A stretch of DNA of 64,000 nt from Pedobacter jeongneungensis. GTDB lineage: Bacteria > Bacteroidota > Bacteroidia > Sphingobacteriales > Sphingobacteriaceae. The notes under the pieces are model-generated. The model ran no database searches. It saw only the letters and a program-made list of their open reading frames with translations, and was not told where the DNA came from. Shown here piece by piece: positions 28,724 to 37,884 of the stretch. How positions within the stretch are numbered: the first letter of the stretch is position 1; the number at the start of each line of letters is the position of its first letter. Made by a program: the position numbers and the translations under genes. The stretch spans positions 1 to 64,000 of the forward strand of contig NZ_AYMG01000026.1 in assembly GCF_000633455.1 (NCBI RefSeq), given 5' to 3'.

Positions 28724-29668
28724 ATGAAGATTAATATGAAACTACGGTTTACGGTTTTAATGAAATTCAGCATTCATTTTCTTCTGCTGGTTTGCCTGGC
28801 TGGAGATGTTTTTGCCCAAACCCAGCGAGATACATTACGCTTATTTATTATAGGAAACAGCTTTTCGCAAAACGCATCCACTTTTTTACCTCAACTGGCA
28901 AAAGAAAGAGGAAAAATACTCGTTATAGGGCACGCTGAACTTGGAGGGCATTCTCTTGAACAGCATTGGAGCTATGTAGAAAAAGCAGAAGCCAATCCTG
29001 ATGATCCCAAGGGAAAACCTTACGGTGGCAAATCGTTAAAAATGTTGTTGGGACAAGGGAACTGGGATATCGTTACCATACAGCAATATTCTTTCCTTTC
29101 AGCAGATTCTTCAAGCTACTATCCTTATGCCAGTAAACTCATTGCCTACCTGAAGGCACTGCAACCTCAGGCCCGTATTTTCATCCATCAAACCTGGGCC
29201 TACCGTGCCGATGCCAAAAAGTTTGGTCGTATAACCGAAGGTGAACTCGCGAAGAACCAGCAGAAAATGTGGCAGAAATCCCGTGAGGCTTATCATCTCC
29301 TGGCAAAACGCATCAATGCCCCAATTTTACCTGTCGGTGATGCTTTCGAAGTCGTGGCCAACGATAAGATATATGGCTTCAAACCCGATCTTACATTTAA
29401 TTATCATCAGCCCACAGCTCCAAATCTACCAGATCAGACCCATTCCATCAATATTGGGTACTTCTGGAATAAAAACGAGCTGGTGTTCGATCCTAACCAT
29501 GCCAACGATGCAGGGAAGTACTTAGGTGGATTAGTCTGGTATAGCATCTTGTTTAATGATTCCATTAAAAAGATCAGATTTAAGCCAGAAAAGGTATCGG
29601 AAGAATTTGCCCGGTATCTTCGTAAGGTGGCAGCCAATACCGTAAATCATAAAGAAGCGGTAAAATAA
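28724..29668 (+). CDS. SGNH-fold hydrolase, DUF4886-like, probable carbohydrate esterase
   Basis: 314 residues with a hydrophobic signal near the start (FLLLVCLAGDVFAQ; in-frame Met5 and Met13 are alternative starts). The SGNH signature begins LFIIGNSFSQNA with Ser46 as the candidate nucleophile. The closing catalytic pair is in FDPNHANDAG, Asp256 and His259. The family is usually annotated DUF4886. Relatives in PULs are thought to be deacetylases, but none here is assigned. Last gene of the lyase-GH16-GH105 cluster, 10 bp after GH105. Operator C starts 88 bp after its stop. Confidence 0.7.
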   Translation: MKINMKLRFTVLMKFSIHFLLLVCLAGDVFAQTQRDTLRLFIIGNSFSQNASTFLPQLAKERGKILVIGHAELGGHSLEQHWSYVEKAEANPDDPKGKPYGGKSLKMLLGQGNWDIVTIQQYSFLSADSSSYYPYASKLIAYLKALQPQARIFIHQTWAYRADAKKFGRITEGELAKNQQKMWQKSREAYHLLAKRINAPILPVGDAFEVVANDKIYGFKPDLTFNYHQPTAPNLPDQTHSINIGYFWNKNELVFDPNHANDAGKYLGGLVWYSILFNDSIKKIRFKPEKVSEEFARYLRKVAANTVNHKEAVK

Positions 29669-29755
29669 TTGCGAGTGCTAAACCGAATTCATTTAGGCTA
29701 GTTTCAGTTGCAAATTTTAAGCTTTGGGGAAATAAATTGCGGATATCCTCAATCT

Positions 29756-29819
29756 GTACAAAAACAAACCATTTCCGTACAAAAGTGAACCCTCTGAAGG
29801 AGATATGCATATAGATTTG
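29756..29819 (+). promoter_or_regulatory. PUL operator C plus -7 element (transcript 3)
   Basis: Half-sites GTACAAAAACAAACC (29756-29770) and GTACAAAAGTGAACC (29777-29791) lie 21 bp apart in direct repeat. TAGATTTG follows at 29812-29819 after 20 bases. The leader to the SusC start is about 340 nt and ends in CTAACCATATAT, as before the SusC of transcript 2. Confidence 0.8.
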
Positions 29820-29848
29820 TGTTAACCAAATAATAAACCTAACTAAGT

Positions 29849-29971
29849 ATGAAAACCCAATTCCCAACCATCCTGGCTATTGCCAATGCGGAAAACACAA
29901 CATCTGAATTACGAGCCAGTACATTGAAAAGGCCCTGCTGTTTAATCGGCATTCCCCGGCACCAGGTTTAG
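29849..29971 (+). other. Possible leader ORF, 40 codons, upstream of SusC
   Basis: An ATG 29 bases after the -7 element opens a 40-codon frame with IANAENTTSELRAS. It has the same placement and a loosely similar core to the leader ORF at 13242. It ends 191 bp before SusC. No domain is recognised; leader-peptide function is speculative. Confidence 0.3.
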
Positions 29972-30162
29972 CTTACAAGCCTAAATCAAACTTAATAAAA
30001 ACGCTATCGTAATGCTTTCCTATTTCCTTTCCTAAATATAGCTGATAAAACCTGAACCCTTTTAGGGGATTTATGAGGACGCGTGTATGGTATCCTAAAG
30101 ATGCATTATGCGCGAAAAGCGAAAGTATTAAAAACCTATAATTCTAACCATATATCAAATAA

Positions 30163-33100
30163 ATGATAAAGAAATTAAACCTCAGGCCCAAACGCTGGTT
30201 TTTTGTGGTTGTTGCATTTTGGTGTCAAGCACAGGCACTTTCCGCCAAGCCAATAAATATAACCACCAGCGCCGTTACTACGAGCGCTATGTTGCCGTAT
30301 CAGGAAATAACCGGTACCGTAAAGGATGAAAAGAGCCAACCCATTCCGGGCGCAACGATCAGAATAAAGGGAACCACTAGCGGTGTTCAAACCGATCTGG
30401 ATGGGAAATATAAGATAAACGTTAATCGTGGTCAGGTGCTTGTTTTTTCGACCATTGGCTTCGAAAGCAAAGAAGTAACCGTAGGTGCTGCCAGCGTAAT
30501 CAGTGTAAGTTTGACCGCTACAAGCAGCTCGCTCAGTGAAGTGGTGGTAAACGGTTATTCTACACAAAGAAGATCAGCTGTTACTGCTGCCATTAGTACC
30601 GTTTCTGGTCAGGATTTATTAAAGGCACCAGTTACCAATGTCAATAATGCTTTGGCCGGTCGAGTTCCCGGCTTAGTGGTGCAGCAAACCTCCGGTCGTC
30701 CGGGGATTAACGGTGCAGCTTTGTATATCCGCGGACAGGTCTCACCCTCAGCTACAGCCCTTATCATTGTTGATGGTGTTGAACGGACTTCCTTCGGTGA
30801 TATCGATCCCAATGAAATTGAAAGTATTAACGTCCTTAAAGATGCTTCATCTACAGCATTATATGGTTTGAAAGGTGCAAACGGTGTGTTTGTAGTCACT
30901 ACCAAAAGAGGGGTAGAGGGGCCGGCCAGGGTAACGCTTTCCGGTAATCTGGGCATTATCAGTTCAACCTCCCGTCCTGAAATTCTGGGGGCGTATGAGA
31001 GTGCCATGCTGTTAAGCGAAGGCCAGTCAAACGTCGGTGAGTCGCGAACCTTTACCGATCAGGATTTAGCCATTTTTAAGGCTGGAAATGGCAATCCACT
31101 GCTTTACCCAAATGTGATGTGGTATGATGAACTGGTTAAAGATCATTGGATGCAAAATCAGCAAAACTTAACCATTTCAGGCGGAACTGAAAAAGTAAAA
31201 TACTTTACTTCTTTTAGCCACATGCGAGAAGAAGGAAACTTTAAGGAGTTTAAAACCCCATTAGATTATTCGACTTCTCCAAGCTATAGCCGTTACAACT
31301 TCAGGGCCAGGGTAAGCATAGACCTAACCAAGACCACTAATTTTGAAGTCAATCTTGCAGGCAGGAACGAACACCGTTACAGCCCTGCCGGAATGAGTGA
31401 ATACAACGATCCAGCCGGAGTAGTAAGTAACGGTATTGAAGGACTTGTTGGCCGCGCCTTAAAAATGCCTTCATGGGCAGCACCGTTTTTTAAGGAATAT
31501 ATCAATTCTGACGATCCCAAAATTATTGCTCTGGATGGAAATTACAACCACATTGTAAACTATGGGCTGGGAGGGGTAAATGCTTTCAATCCTTACGCTT
31601 TGCTAACCTATGGTGGATATGCCTTTACCGATAACAATATCGCCGAATCGATTTTCACAGTAAGGCAAAAACTTGATTTTTTAACCCAGGGCTTGAGCTT
31701 TAAGGCTCAGTTTGGTTATGATGCCACACAATTATCCGGAAAGTTGCAGCGTGGAAGTATTGGCTACCTCGAGCTGGACAGAAACACTTTGGCACTAACG
31801 CCGGTGGGTGGTACGTATAATGATTTTTTTGGAGCACCTGCCTATTCAAGAAGTGGTTTTACCAAAACGAATCTCCAGTTATTTTTAACCTACGGCAGGT
31901 CTTTCGGCAAGCATAACCTGAGTGCTAATCTAATCGGTCAGCGCGAACTTCAGGGATCGGCTGCGGCTGCCGCTCCTTATGCCAACCAGGGAATTATTTC
32001 GGAGGCCACTTATAACTACGGAAATAAATACTTTTTAACAGCCAGTGCCACTTATAATGGTTCGGAAAACTATGCCAAAGGTTATCGTTACGGATTTTTC
32101 CCGGCAGCAACGTTAGGTTATAACCTGGCCAACGAGGAATGGATGAAAAAACTGACCTGGATCAGCATGCTTAAAATTCGCGGTTCTATTGGACGTGTAG
32201 GGATTCCCAGTCCAGGTACAAGCCGTTTCTATTATCAGAATAGATTTGGGGCCGGTTCAAGCGTAGTGTTTGGAAATCCGAACAGTAACTTCAGCGCACC
32301 AACTTATACCCAATTACAATATGGCAATCCATTTATCACCTTTGAGGTTTCCTTAAAAAGAAATCTCGGCCTTGATTTGTCCCTATTCAAGGATAAGCTG
32401 AATATTACAGCAGACCTTTTTGATGATGAGCGTTCGGATATTTTGACTACCCGTTCAGCAACGAGTTTTGCTACTTATGGCGCTACTGTACCGAGTACCA
32501 ATTATGGTATTAATTATAACCATGGGTATGAACTTTCAGTAACCTACCGGGATAAGATTAAAGATTTTACCTATTCCTTTACAGGCAACCTGAGTTATGC
32601 CAGAAATGAACGCAGAGTACTGGACGAAGCGCCCGGTCTTGCAGAGAACCTGCGGGTAACTGGCAGGCCGATTGGTACCTATTTCGGCTACCATGTTTTG
32701 GGTTTTTATGCAGATCAAAAGGATATAGACAGTAGTCCGCTGAATAAAATTACTGCCTATTCTTCCATACCCGGCGACTTTAAATATCAGGATGTTAACG
32801 GCGATGGAATCATCAATAACCAGGATGTAATGGCCATTGGACATTCAAATATTCCAGAGTACAATGCAAGCTTAAACATGCAGTTTGGTTACAAGGGTTT
32901 TCAATTGTCGGCACTGTTTAATGCGGTAACGAATGTAAGCTCTAATGTGGTGTTTCAAAGTGGCGGTCTTAACCAGTATTATGCACCGATGTTGAATAGA
33001 TGGACCCCTGGCAATACCAATGCTAGCTGGCCGGTAATTCGTCCGGGCTTGAATGCAAACCCTAATGAAAGTCTCAACGACTTTATATTACAAGATGCTT

Positions 33101-33333
33101 CCTATATCAAATTACGAAATGTGCAGCTCAGTTACAGTTTGCCTAAAAAATGGATAACCAGACTTCGGTTAAATAGTCTTACGGTATTTGTTAGTGGTCA
33201 GAACTTAAAAACCTGGACGAATTTCTATGGCATAGACCCTGAAAATAGTTTGTCGGGAAATGCCTATGCCTCCTCTATTGCCACTATTCCCACCACTAAG
33301 GTTTTCAATTTTGGCCTCAATTTATCACTCTAA
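30163..33333 (+). CDS. SusC-like TonB-dependent transporter, first of tandem pair
   Basis: 1056 residues. A signal region (WFFVVVAFWCQAQALSA) leads into a carboxypeptidase-regulatory-like extension at about 47-120 (ITGTVKDEKSQPIPGA, VFSTIGFESKEV). A TonB-box-like SEVVVNGYS follows near 126-134, then the plug (LYIRGQVS, LIIVDGVER, VLKDASSTALYGLKG) and the barrel (NYAKGYRYGFFPAATLGYN) ending in FGLNLSL. First protein gene of transcript 3, 15 bp before its SusD partner. It imports oligosaccharide in concert with that lipoprotein and TonB. Confidence 0.93.
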   Translation: MIKKLNLRPKRWFFVVVAFWCQAQALSAKPINITTSAVTTSAMLPYQEITGTVKDEKSQPIPGATIRIKGTTSGVQTDLDGKYKINVNRGQVLVFSTIGFESKEVTVGAASVISVSLTATSSSLSEVVVNGYSTQRRSAVTAAISTVSGQDLLKAPVTNVNNALAGRVPGLVVQQTSGRPGINGAALYIRGQVSPSATALIIVDGVERTSFGDIDPNEIESINVLKDASSTALYGLKGANGVFVVTTKRGVEGPARVTLSGNLGIISSTSRPEILGAYESAMLLSEGQSNVGESRTFTDQDLAIFKAGNGNPLLYPNVMWYDELVKDHWMQNQQNLTISGGTEKVKYFTSFSHMREEGNFKEFKTPLDYSTSPSYSRYNFRARVSIDLTKTTNFEVNLAGRNEHRYSPAGMSEYNDPAGVVSNGIEGLVGRALKMPSWAAPFFKEYINSDDPKIIALDGNYNHIVNYGLGGVNAFNPYALLTYGGYAFTDNNIAESIFTVRQKLDFLTQGLSFKAQFGYDATQLSGKLQRGSIGYLELDRNTLALTPVGGTYNDFFGAPAYSRSGFTKTNLQLFLTYGRSFGKHNLSANLIGQRELQGSAAAAAPYANQGIISEATYNYGNKYFLTASATYNGSENYAKGYRYGFFPAATLGYNLANEEWMKKLTWISMLKIRGSIGRVGIPSPGTSRFYYQNRFGAGSSVVFGNPNSNFSAPTYTQLQYGNPFITFEVSLKRNLGLDLSLFKDKLNITADLFDDERSDILTTRSATSFATYGATVPSTNYGINYNHGYELSVTYRDKIKDFTYSFTGNLSYARNERRVLDEAPGLAENLRVTGRPIGTYFGYHVLGFYADQKDIDSSPLNKITAYSSIPGDFKYQDVNGDGIINNQDVMAIGHSNIPEYNASLNMQFGYKGFQLSALFNAVTNVSSNVVFQSGGLNQYYAPMLNRWTPGNTNASWPVIRPGLNANPNESLNDFILQDASYIKLRNVQLSYSLPKKWITRLRLNSLTVFVSGQNLKTWTNFYGIDPENSLSGNAYASSIATIPTTKVFNFGLNLSL

Positions 33334-33348
33334 TTAAAGGTTATCATC

Positions 33349-35022
33349 ATGAAAAAGTTCATATATCTTTTATTTTTCGTTTTTCTCTCCACTGGTTATT
33401 CTTGCAAAAAGGATTTTTTACAGCGTGATGTGGGTATTCAGAGCGACCTTGAAGAAGTTTTTAAAGACCCACTGCTGGCCTCACGTTTTGGGGATTTCAC
33501 CTATACCTTTTCTATTTCAGATTATGGTCGCCTGAGCGGGTACAAGGGAATGACCTCACAATTTACAGATGAATCCATTGCCAATAATGGTCAGATAGAA
33601 GTGGCGGCAATGAACAGCGGACAATTTTTAGATCCCGGAGCCTCAGATGTAGCAGGTATTTACACCCAGATGTACCGTGGAATCAGAAATGCGAACCTGA
33701 TGCTGGCAAACATGGATAAAACGCCATGGACAGCGCTTTATAACGCCAATTATATCAAGGGTGAACAGCTTTATCTGCGTGCATACTTTTACTTTGAGCT
33801 TTTAAGACGCTTTGGAGGGGTAGTAATATTAACCCAACCACAGGATTTTACCGAGGCTTCTACAGATTTTCCCCGCAGTAGTTATGCAGAAACATTTGCG
33901 CTGATTTTAAGTGATCTGGAACAGGCCATCACGCTGTTGCCATTAACCAATGCTGATTGGCCCAATCCGGCAGCACAATCTAACAGGGCTACGGGGGCTG
34001 CAGTGATGGCGCTTAAGGCCAGGGTACTATTATTTGATGCCAGCCCCTTAAATAATCCCAGCAACGATTTAGCGAAATGGAAGAAGGCCGCAGACGCATC
34101 AAAATCAATTATAGACTTAAATAAATTTTCACTGGAGCCCAATTATGCCAACGTATTAACCGTGGCCAACTCTAATGAATATATCCGCATCTGGCCACGC
34201 GGCGGAAGAGGATTTATTGGTACCTACCTCAGCGATTTTTTGATTCCTACAAGTTTTGGTGGGGCACAATCTAATCTTTCGCCTGTTCAAAACCATGTTG
34301 ATCTCTATGAAATGGCAAATGGTAAACCCATCACCGATGCCAGTTCGGGATACAATCCGCAAAATCCTTATCTCAACAGAGACCCACGCTTTTATGTTAA
34401 CATTCTTTATAACAATACTACCTGGCAGGGGAGGGCGCTACAAACCTGGCAATCAGAACCCAATGCCCAGGGTATTATAACCTATGGAACTGATATCAGT
34501 ACCGCTACTTCCATAACCAAAACCAGCTATTACCTGAAAAGGCTTTGGCCGGAAGCTTCACGTTCGGGCTCAACAGCATCAGCGTTGCTTAATTATGTTT
34601 TCTACAGGTATGCCGAAGTACTGATCAATTATGCGGAGGCTTTAAATGAAGAAGCAGGGCCGACTGCTGAAGTTTATAATGCAGTGAATGCCATTCGCTT
34701 GCGGGCTAAAATGCCGGCTTTACCAGCAGGGCTCAGTCAATCCGAAATGCGGGAGCGCATTAGAAACGAACGCGCCATAGAGTTCGCTTTCGAAGACATG
34801 CGCTGGTGGGATATTCTTCGCTGGAAAAAAGGTGCGGAAATCGTGGCTCAGCCAATGAAGGCGATGAAAGTGATTAAAAATACCAACGGATCTTTCAGCT
34901 ATAATGTGGTAGAACTACCCGCATTTAAAAAGGTATTTAATGATAACATGTATTTATACCCCATTCCCCGAGCAGAAATGAATAAAACCAGCGGTGTATT
35001 GAAACAGAATCCGGGCTGGTAG
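33349..35022 (+). CDS. SusD-like lipoprotein
   Basis: 557 residues with a lipoprotein signal ending STGYSC (Cys19). SusD/RagB features: MYRGIRNANLMLANMD, QLYLRAYFYFELLRRFGG (18 residues), YAEVLINYAEALNE, RNERAIEFAFEDMRWWDILRW in separate parts (NERAIEFAFE and RWWDILRW), and an ending LYPIPRAEM to NPGW. It follows SusC by 15 bp and precedes a second SusC by 33 bp, giving a C-D-C-D order. Confidence 0.93.
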   Translation: MKKFIYLLFFVFLSTGYSCKKDFLQRDVGIQSDLEEVFKDPLLASRFGDFTYTFSISDYGRLSGYKGMTSQFTDESIANNGQIEVAAMNSGQFLDPGASDVAGIYTQMYRGIRNANLMLANMDKTPWTALYNANYIKGEQLYLRAYFYFELLRRFGGVVILTQPQDFTEASTDFPRSSYAETFALILSDLEQAITLLPLTNADWPNPAAQSNRATGAAVMALKARVLLFDASPLNNPSNDLAKWKKAADASKSIIDLNKFSLEPNYANVLTVANSNEYIRIWPRGGRGFIGTYLSDFLIPTSFGGAQSNLSPVQNHVDLYEMANGKPITDASSGYNPQNPYLNRDPRFYVNILYNNTTWQGRALQTWQSEPNAQGIITYGTDISTATSITKTSYYLKRLWPEASRSGSTASALLNYVFYRYAEVLINYAEALNEEAGPTAEVYNAVNAIRLRAKMPALPAGLSQSEMRERIRNERAIEFAFEDMRWWDILRWKKGAEIVAQPMKAMKVIKNTNGSFSYNVVELPAFKKVFNDNMYLYPIPRAEMNKTSGVLKQNPGW

Positions 35023-35055
35023 TTATTCAGTTGTACATAATTTAAAAGATAAGAA

Positions 35056-37878
35056 ATGACAAGATATATTAAATGTTCAGGCATTATTTTGGGCATCATA
35101 TGCTATCTGTATACCTGCACAGCCTTAGCACAAAATACTAATCAGCAGGAGTCTGTTACGGGCGAAAATGGTAACCTGACAGATTCAACAGATAAATTAA
35201 TAGAAATTCCCTTTGGTACACGGAGCAGAGAAGAACTGAATTATGCCCAGAGCTCGCTTCGCTACAACCAGCTCAGTAAGGTGCCCATCAGCAACCTGTC
35301 TGGTTTACTTGCCGGGAGGTTGAGCGGCTTTTTGTTCAGGTGGACAGGTAATCAGCCAGGTGGCGGAAACGTATCCTATCAAATCCGTGGAAGATCGTCT
35401 TATGCGCAAGGCTCTTCACCAGCTTTTCTGGTAGATGGAATTGAACGCGATTTCGAAGATATGGATATTAGCGAAATTGAAAGTGTTACGGTATTAAAAG
35501 ATGCTGCTGGCTTAAACTGGTACGGCCTAAATGGAGGCAATGGCGCAATTCTGGTAACAACAAAAAGAGGTAAAGTAGGGCAGAACCTAATTTCTTTTGA
35601 TGCTCAGGGTGGTTTTCAATCTGCCAGTAACCTCATTAAGCCCTTAAACTCCTTTGATTTTGCCACCCTGTATAATCGCGGGTTAACCAACGCCGGGCAG
35701 GCACCAGCTTATAATGATGCGGCTTTAGAAGGTTATAAAAATCATACCGATCCCTACCTCTATCCAGACAACAACTACTTAGATCGCTTTCTTAACAAAA
35801 GGGCATCTACCCAACGGTACGCGCTTACCTTTAGTGGCGGGAACAATAGGGTACGTTATTTCAGCTCGGTGAGTTACTTTAATCAGCAAGGTCTTTTTAA
35901 AGAAACCGAAACCCCTAATTACGATTCAAATTATGGTTATAAACGTTATAACTTCCGTATCAATTTAGACTATGATGTTACTAAAACACTTACCTTAACG
36001 CTTTTGGCAGGGCTAAGAAGTGAAGTGCGCAATGATGTTGGAGATGGCACCAGCACTGTTTTTAGCAACTTGTATAATTTACCGCCCAATGCCTTTCCTA
36101 TTTTAAATGCAGATGGATCTTACGGTGGAACCTCGCTCTTTCAAAATAATCCCCTCGGTCAGCTACAGGCTACAGGATTTTCCAGGACTACAACTAATAT
36201 TTTACTGGCCAGCATCATGGCCGATCAAAAACTGGATTTTATAACCAAAGGCCTTTCAGCTAACTTATTCTTTTCTTATGATGGCTACGGTAATTATGGC
36301 GATGGGTTATCTGAAAATTATGCAGTTTTTAATCAGACAGTCACTCCTGTACAAACTTATCGTACACCAGCCGTTATTGCTTACCGAACTGCAGCCTTTC
36401 AAACCAATACCAAAAATAATGAGCTCTGGTTTGGCTTAGATTACAACAGAACCATTGCCACAGATCATCAGATAAAGGCCAATGTACGTGCCCAACAATA
36501 TGTAAGTGCAGCGGTAGACCGATTGGATTACCGTTCCCGTATGCTCGTGGGGAGAGCAGATTACAGTTTCAAGCAGCGCTATATGCTGGGGTTCACAGGG
36601 AGCTATTCCGGGGCTGAGAATTATGCACCGGGAAGACGTTTTGGCTTTTTTCCGGCAGTATCGGCCGGGTGGCTAATCTCCAAAGAAGATTTTCTGAAGG
36701 ATGTTTCAGTGATTAGCTACCTTAAATTACGAGGGTCTTATGGTCGTTCGGGTAATATTGGCCCAACTTACGATGCCAATGGTAATGTGGTTAGGTTGCC
36801 ATACCGTACGCTGTTTACCAGAGATGCAGGACCATTCCTGGGCTCTACTTTTTCTACATCAACCACGGCAAGGTTGGTAAGTCCTGCGGGTAACCCCTTA
36901 ACCACCTGGGAAAAAATTGACCGCTTGAATCTGGGTACAGACGTAGACTTTTTTAAAGGAGCGTTTTCTTTGTCTTTTGATTATTTTGATGAAAAAAGAA
37001 CTGATATACTTGGACCAGCCAACTTACCCGGTATCGTTGGAATCGCCATTGCGCAGGTGAATTCGGGCAAGGTAAGCAGCAAGGGATTTGATGCCAGTGA
37101 AACCTTCAATAAAAAAATTGGTGAAGTGCTGATCAGTGCGAACGCCAACTTTACGTATGCTAAAAATGTAATTTTGGAAAGAACTGAAAACGTATTGCCC
37201 AATCAATCTACAATAGGCCGATATGTGAATGGTGGAAATTATTACATTGCCGAAGGTATTTTTCAGAGCCAGGCAGAAATTAATGCCAGTCCAAGACAAA
37301 CCCTTTCAAGCCTCGTTGTACCCGGCGATCTTAAATACAAGGATATTAACAATGACAATGTAATAGATGCAAACGATGCCGTTTCAAGCGACTATACAGA
37401 TATTCCGAAAATATTTTATGGATTTGGCTTTAATATTAAATATAAACAGTTTGATTTCGGCGCACAGTTTCAGGGTGTAGAGGGCAGAACAGTAGATCTT
37501 TCTGATATCATGTACGCCGGTCCAAATGGACTAAATCAGCTAAGCTTAGACACCTGGACTCCAGCCACAGCGGCTACGGCCAAATATCCTCGTGTTGGAA
37601 TTTCAGATAATGGAAATAATACTGCCAACTCTACCTTTTGGCTGTATTCGGGAGATTTTTTAAAACTCAGATCTGCCGAGATCGGCTATAGTACGCCACG
37701 AAGCCTGAATCAACGCTTACGCTTTAAGGGAGCAAGGATTTTTGTAAGTGGTAACAATATCTTTTCGGTTTCCAAACTCGATGACCTGGATATTGATCCT
37801 GAAACACCCAATGCAGGTCGTTTTTCCTCTTACCCTTACGTGAAAACCTTTGCAGTAGGCATAAATGTTAAATTTTAA
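35056..37878 (+). CDS. SusC-like transporter lacking the N-terminal extension domain
   Basis: 940 residues with a signal peptide ending TALAQ. Unlike the other two SusC proteins here, there is no carboxypeptidase-regulatory-like domain. After about 30 polar residues (TNQQESVTGENGNLTD) comes IEIPFGTRSREELNYAQ in the TonB-box position, then the plug (VSYQIRGRSSY, AFLVDGIERDF, VLKDAAGLNWYGLNGG) and barrel (NYAPGRRFGFFPAVSAGW) ending in GINVKF. A shortened periplasmic entry may change TonB contact or pairing. It is paired with the SusD 6 bp downstream. It may work beside or in a mixed complex with the preceding SusC/SusD pair; this is inference. Confidence 0.9.
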   Translation: MTRYIKCSGIILGIICYLYTCTALAQNTNQQESVTGENGNLTDSTDKLIEIPFGTRSREELNYAQSSLRYNQLSKVPISNLSGLLAGRLSGFLFRWTGNQPGGGNVSYQIRGRSSYAQGSSPAFLVDGIERDFEDMDISEIESVTVLKDAAGLNWYGLNGGNGAILVTTKRGKVGQNLISFDAQGGFQSASNLIKPLNSFDFATLYNRGLTNAGQAPAYNDAALEGYKNHTDPYLYPDNNYLDRFLNKRASTQRYALTFSGGNNRVRYFSSVSYFNQQGLFKETETPNYDSNYGYKRYNFRINLDYDVTKTLTLTLLAGLRSEVRNDVGDGTSTVFSNLYNLPPNAFPILNADGSYGGTSLFQNNPLGQLQATGFSRTTTNILLASIMADQKLDFITKGLSANLFFSYDGYGNYGDGLSENYAVFNQTVTPVQTYRTPAVIAYRTAAFQTNTKNNELWFGLDYNRTIATDHQIKANVRAQQYVSAAVDRLDYRSRMLVGRADYSFKQRYMLGFTGSYSGAENYAPGRRFGFFPAVSAGWLISKEDFLKDVSVISYLKLRGSYGRSGNIGPTYDANGNVVRLPYRTLFTRDAGPFLGSTFSTSTTARLVSPAGNPLTTWEKIDRLNLGTDVDFFKGAFSLSFDYFDEKRTDILGPANLPGIVGIAIAQVNSGKVSSKGFDASETFNKKIGEVLISANANFTYAKNVILERTENVLPNQSTIGRYVNGGNYYIAEGIFQSQAEINASPRQTLSSLVVPGDLKYKDINNDNVIDANDAVSSDYTDIPKIFYGFGFNIKYKQFDFGAQFQGVEGRTVDLSDIMYAGPNGLNQLSLDTWTPATAATAKYPRVGISDNGNNTANSTFWLYSGDFLKLRSAEIGYSTPRSLNQRLRFKGARIFVSGNNIFSVSKLDDLDIDPETPNAGRFSSYPYVKTFAVGINVKF

Positions 37879-37884
37879 TTCATA

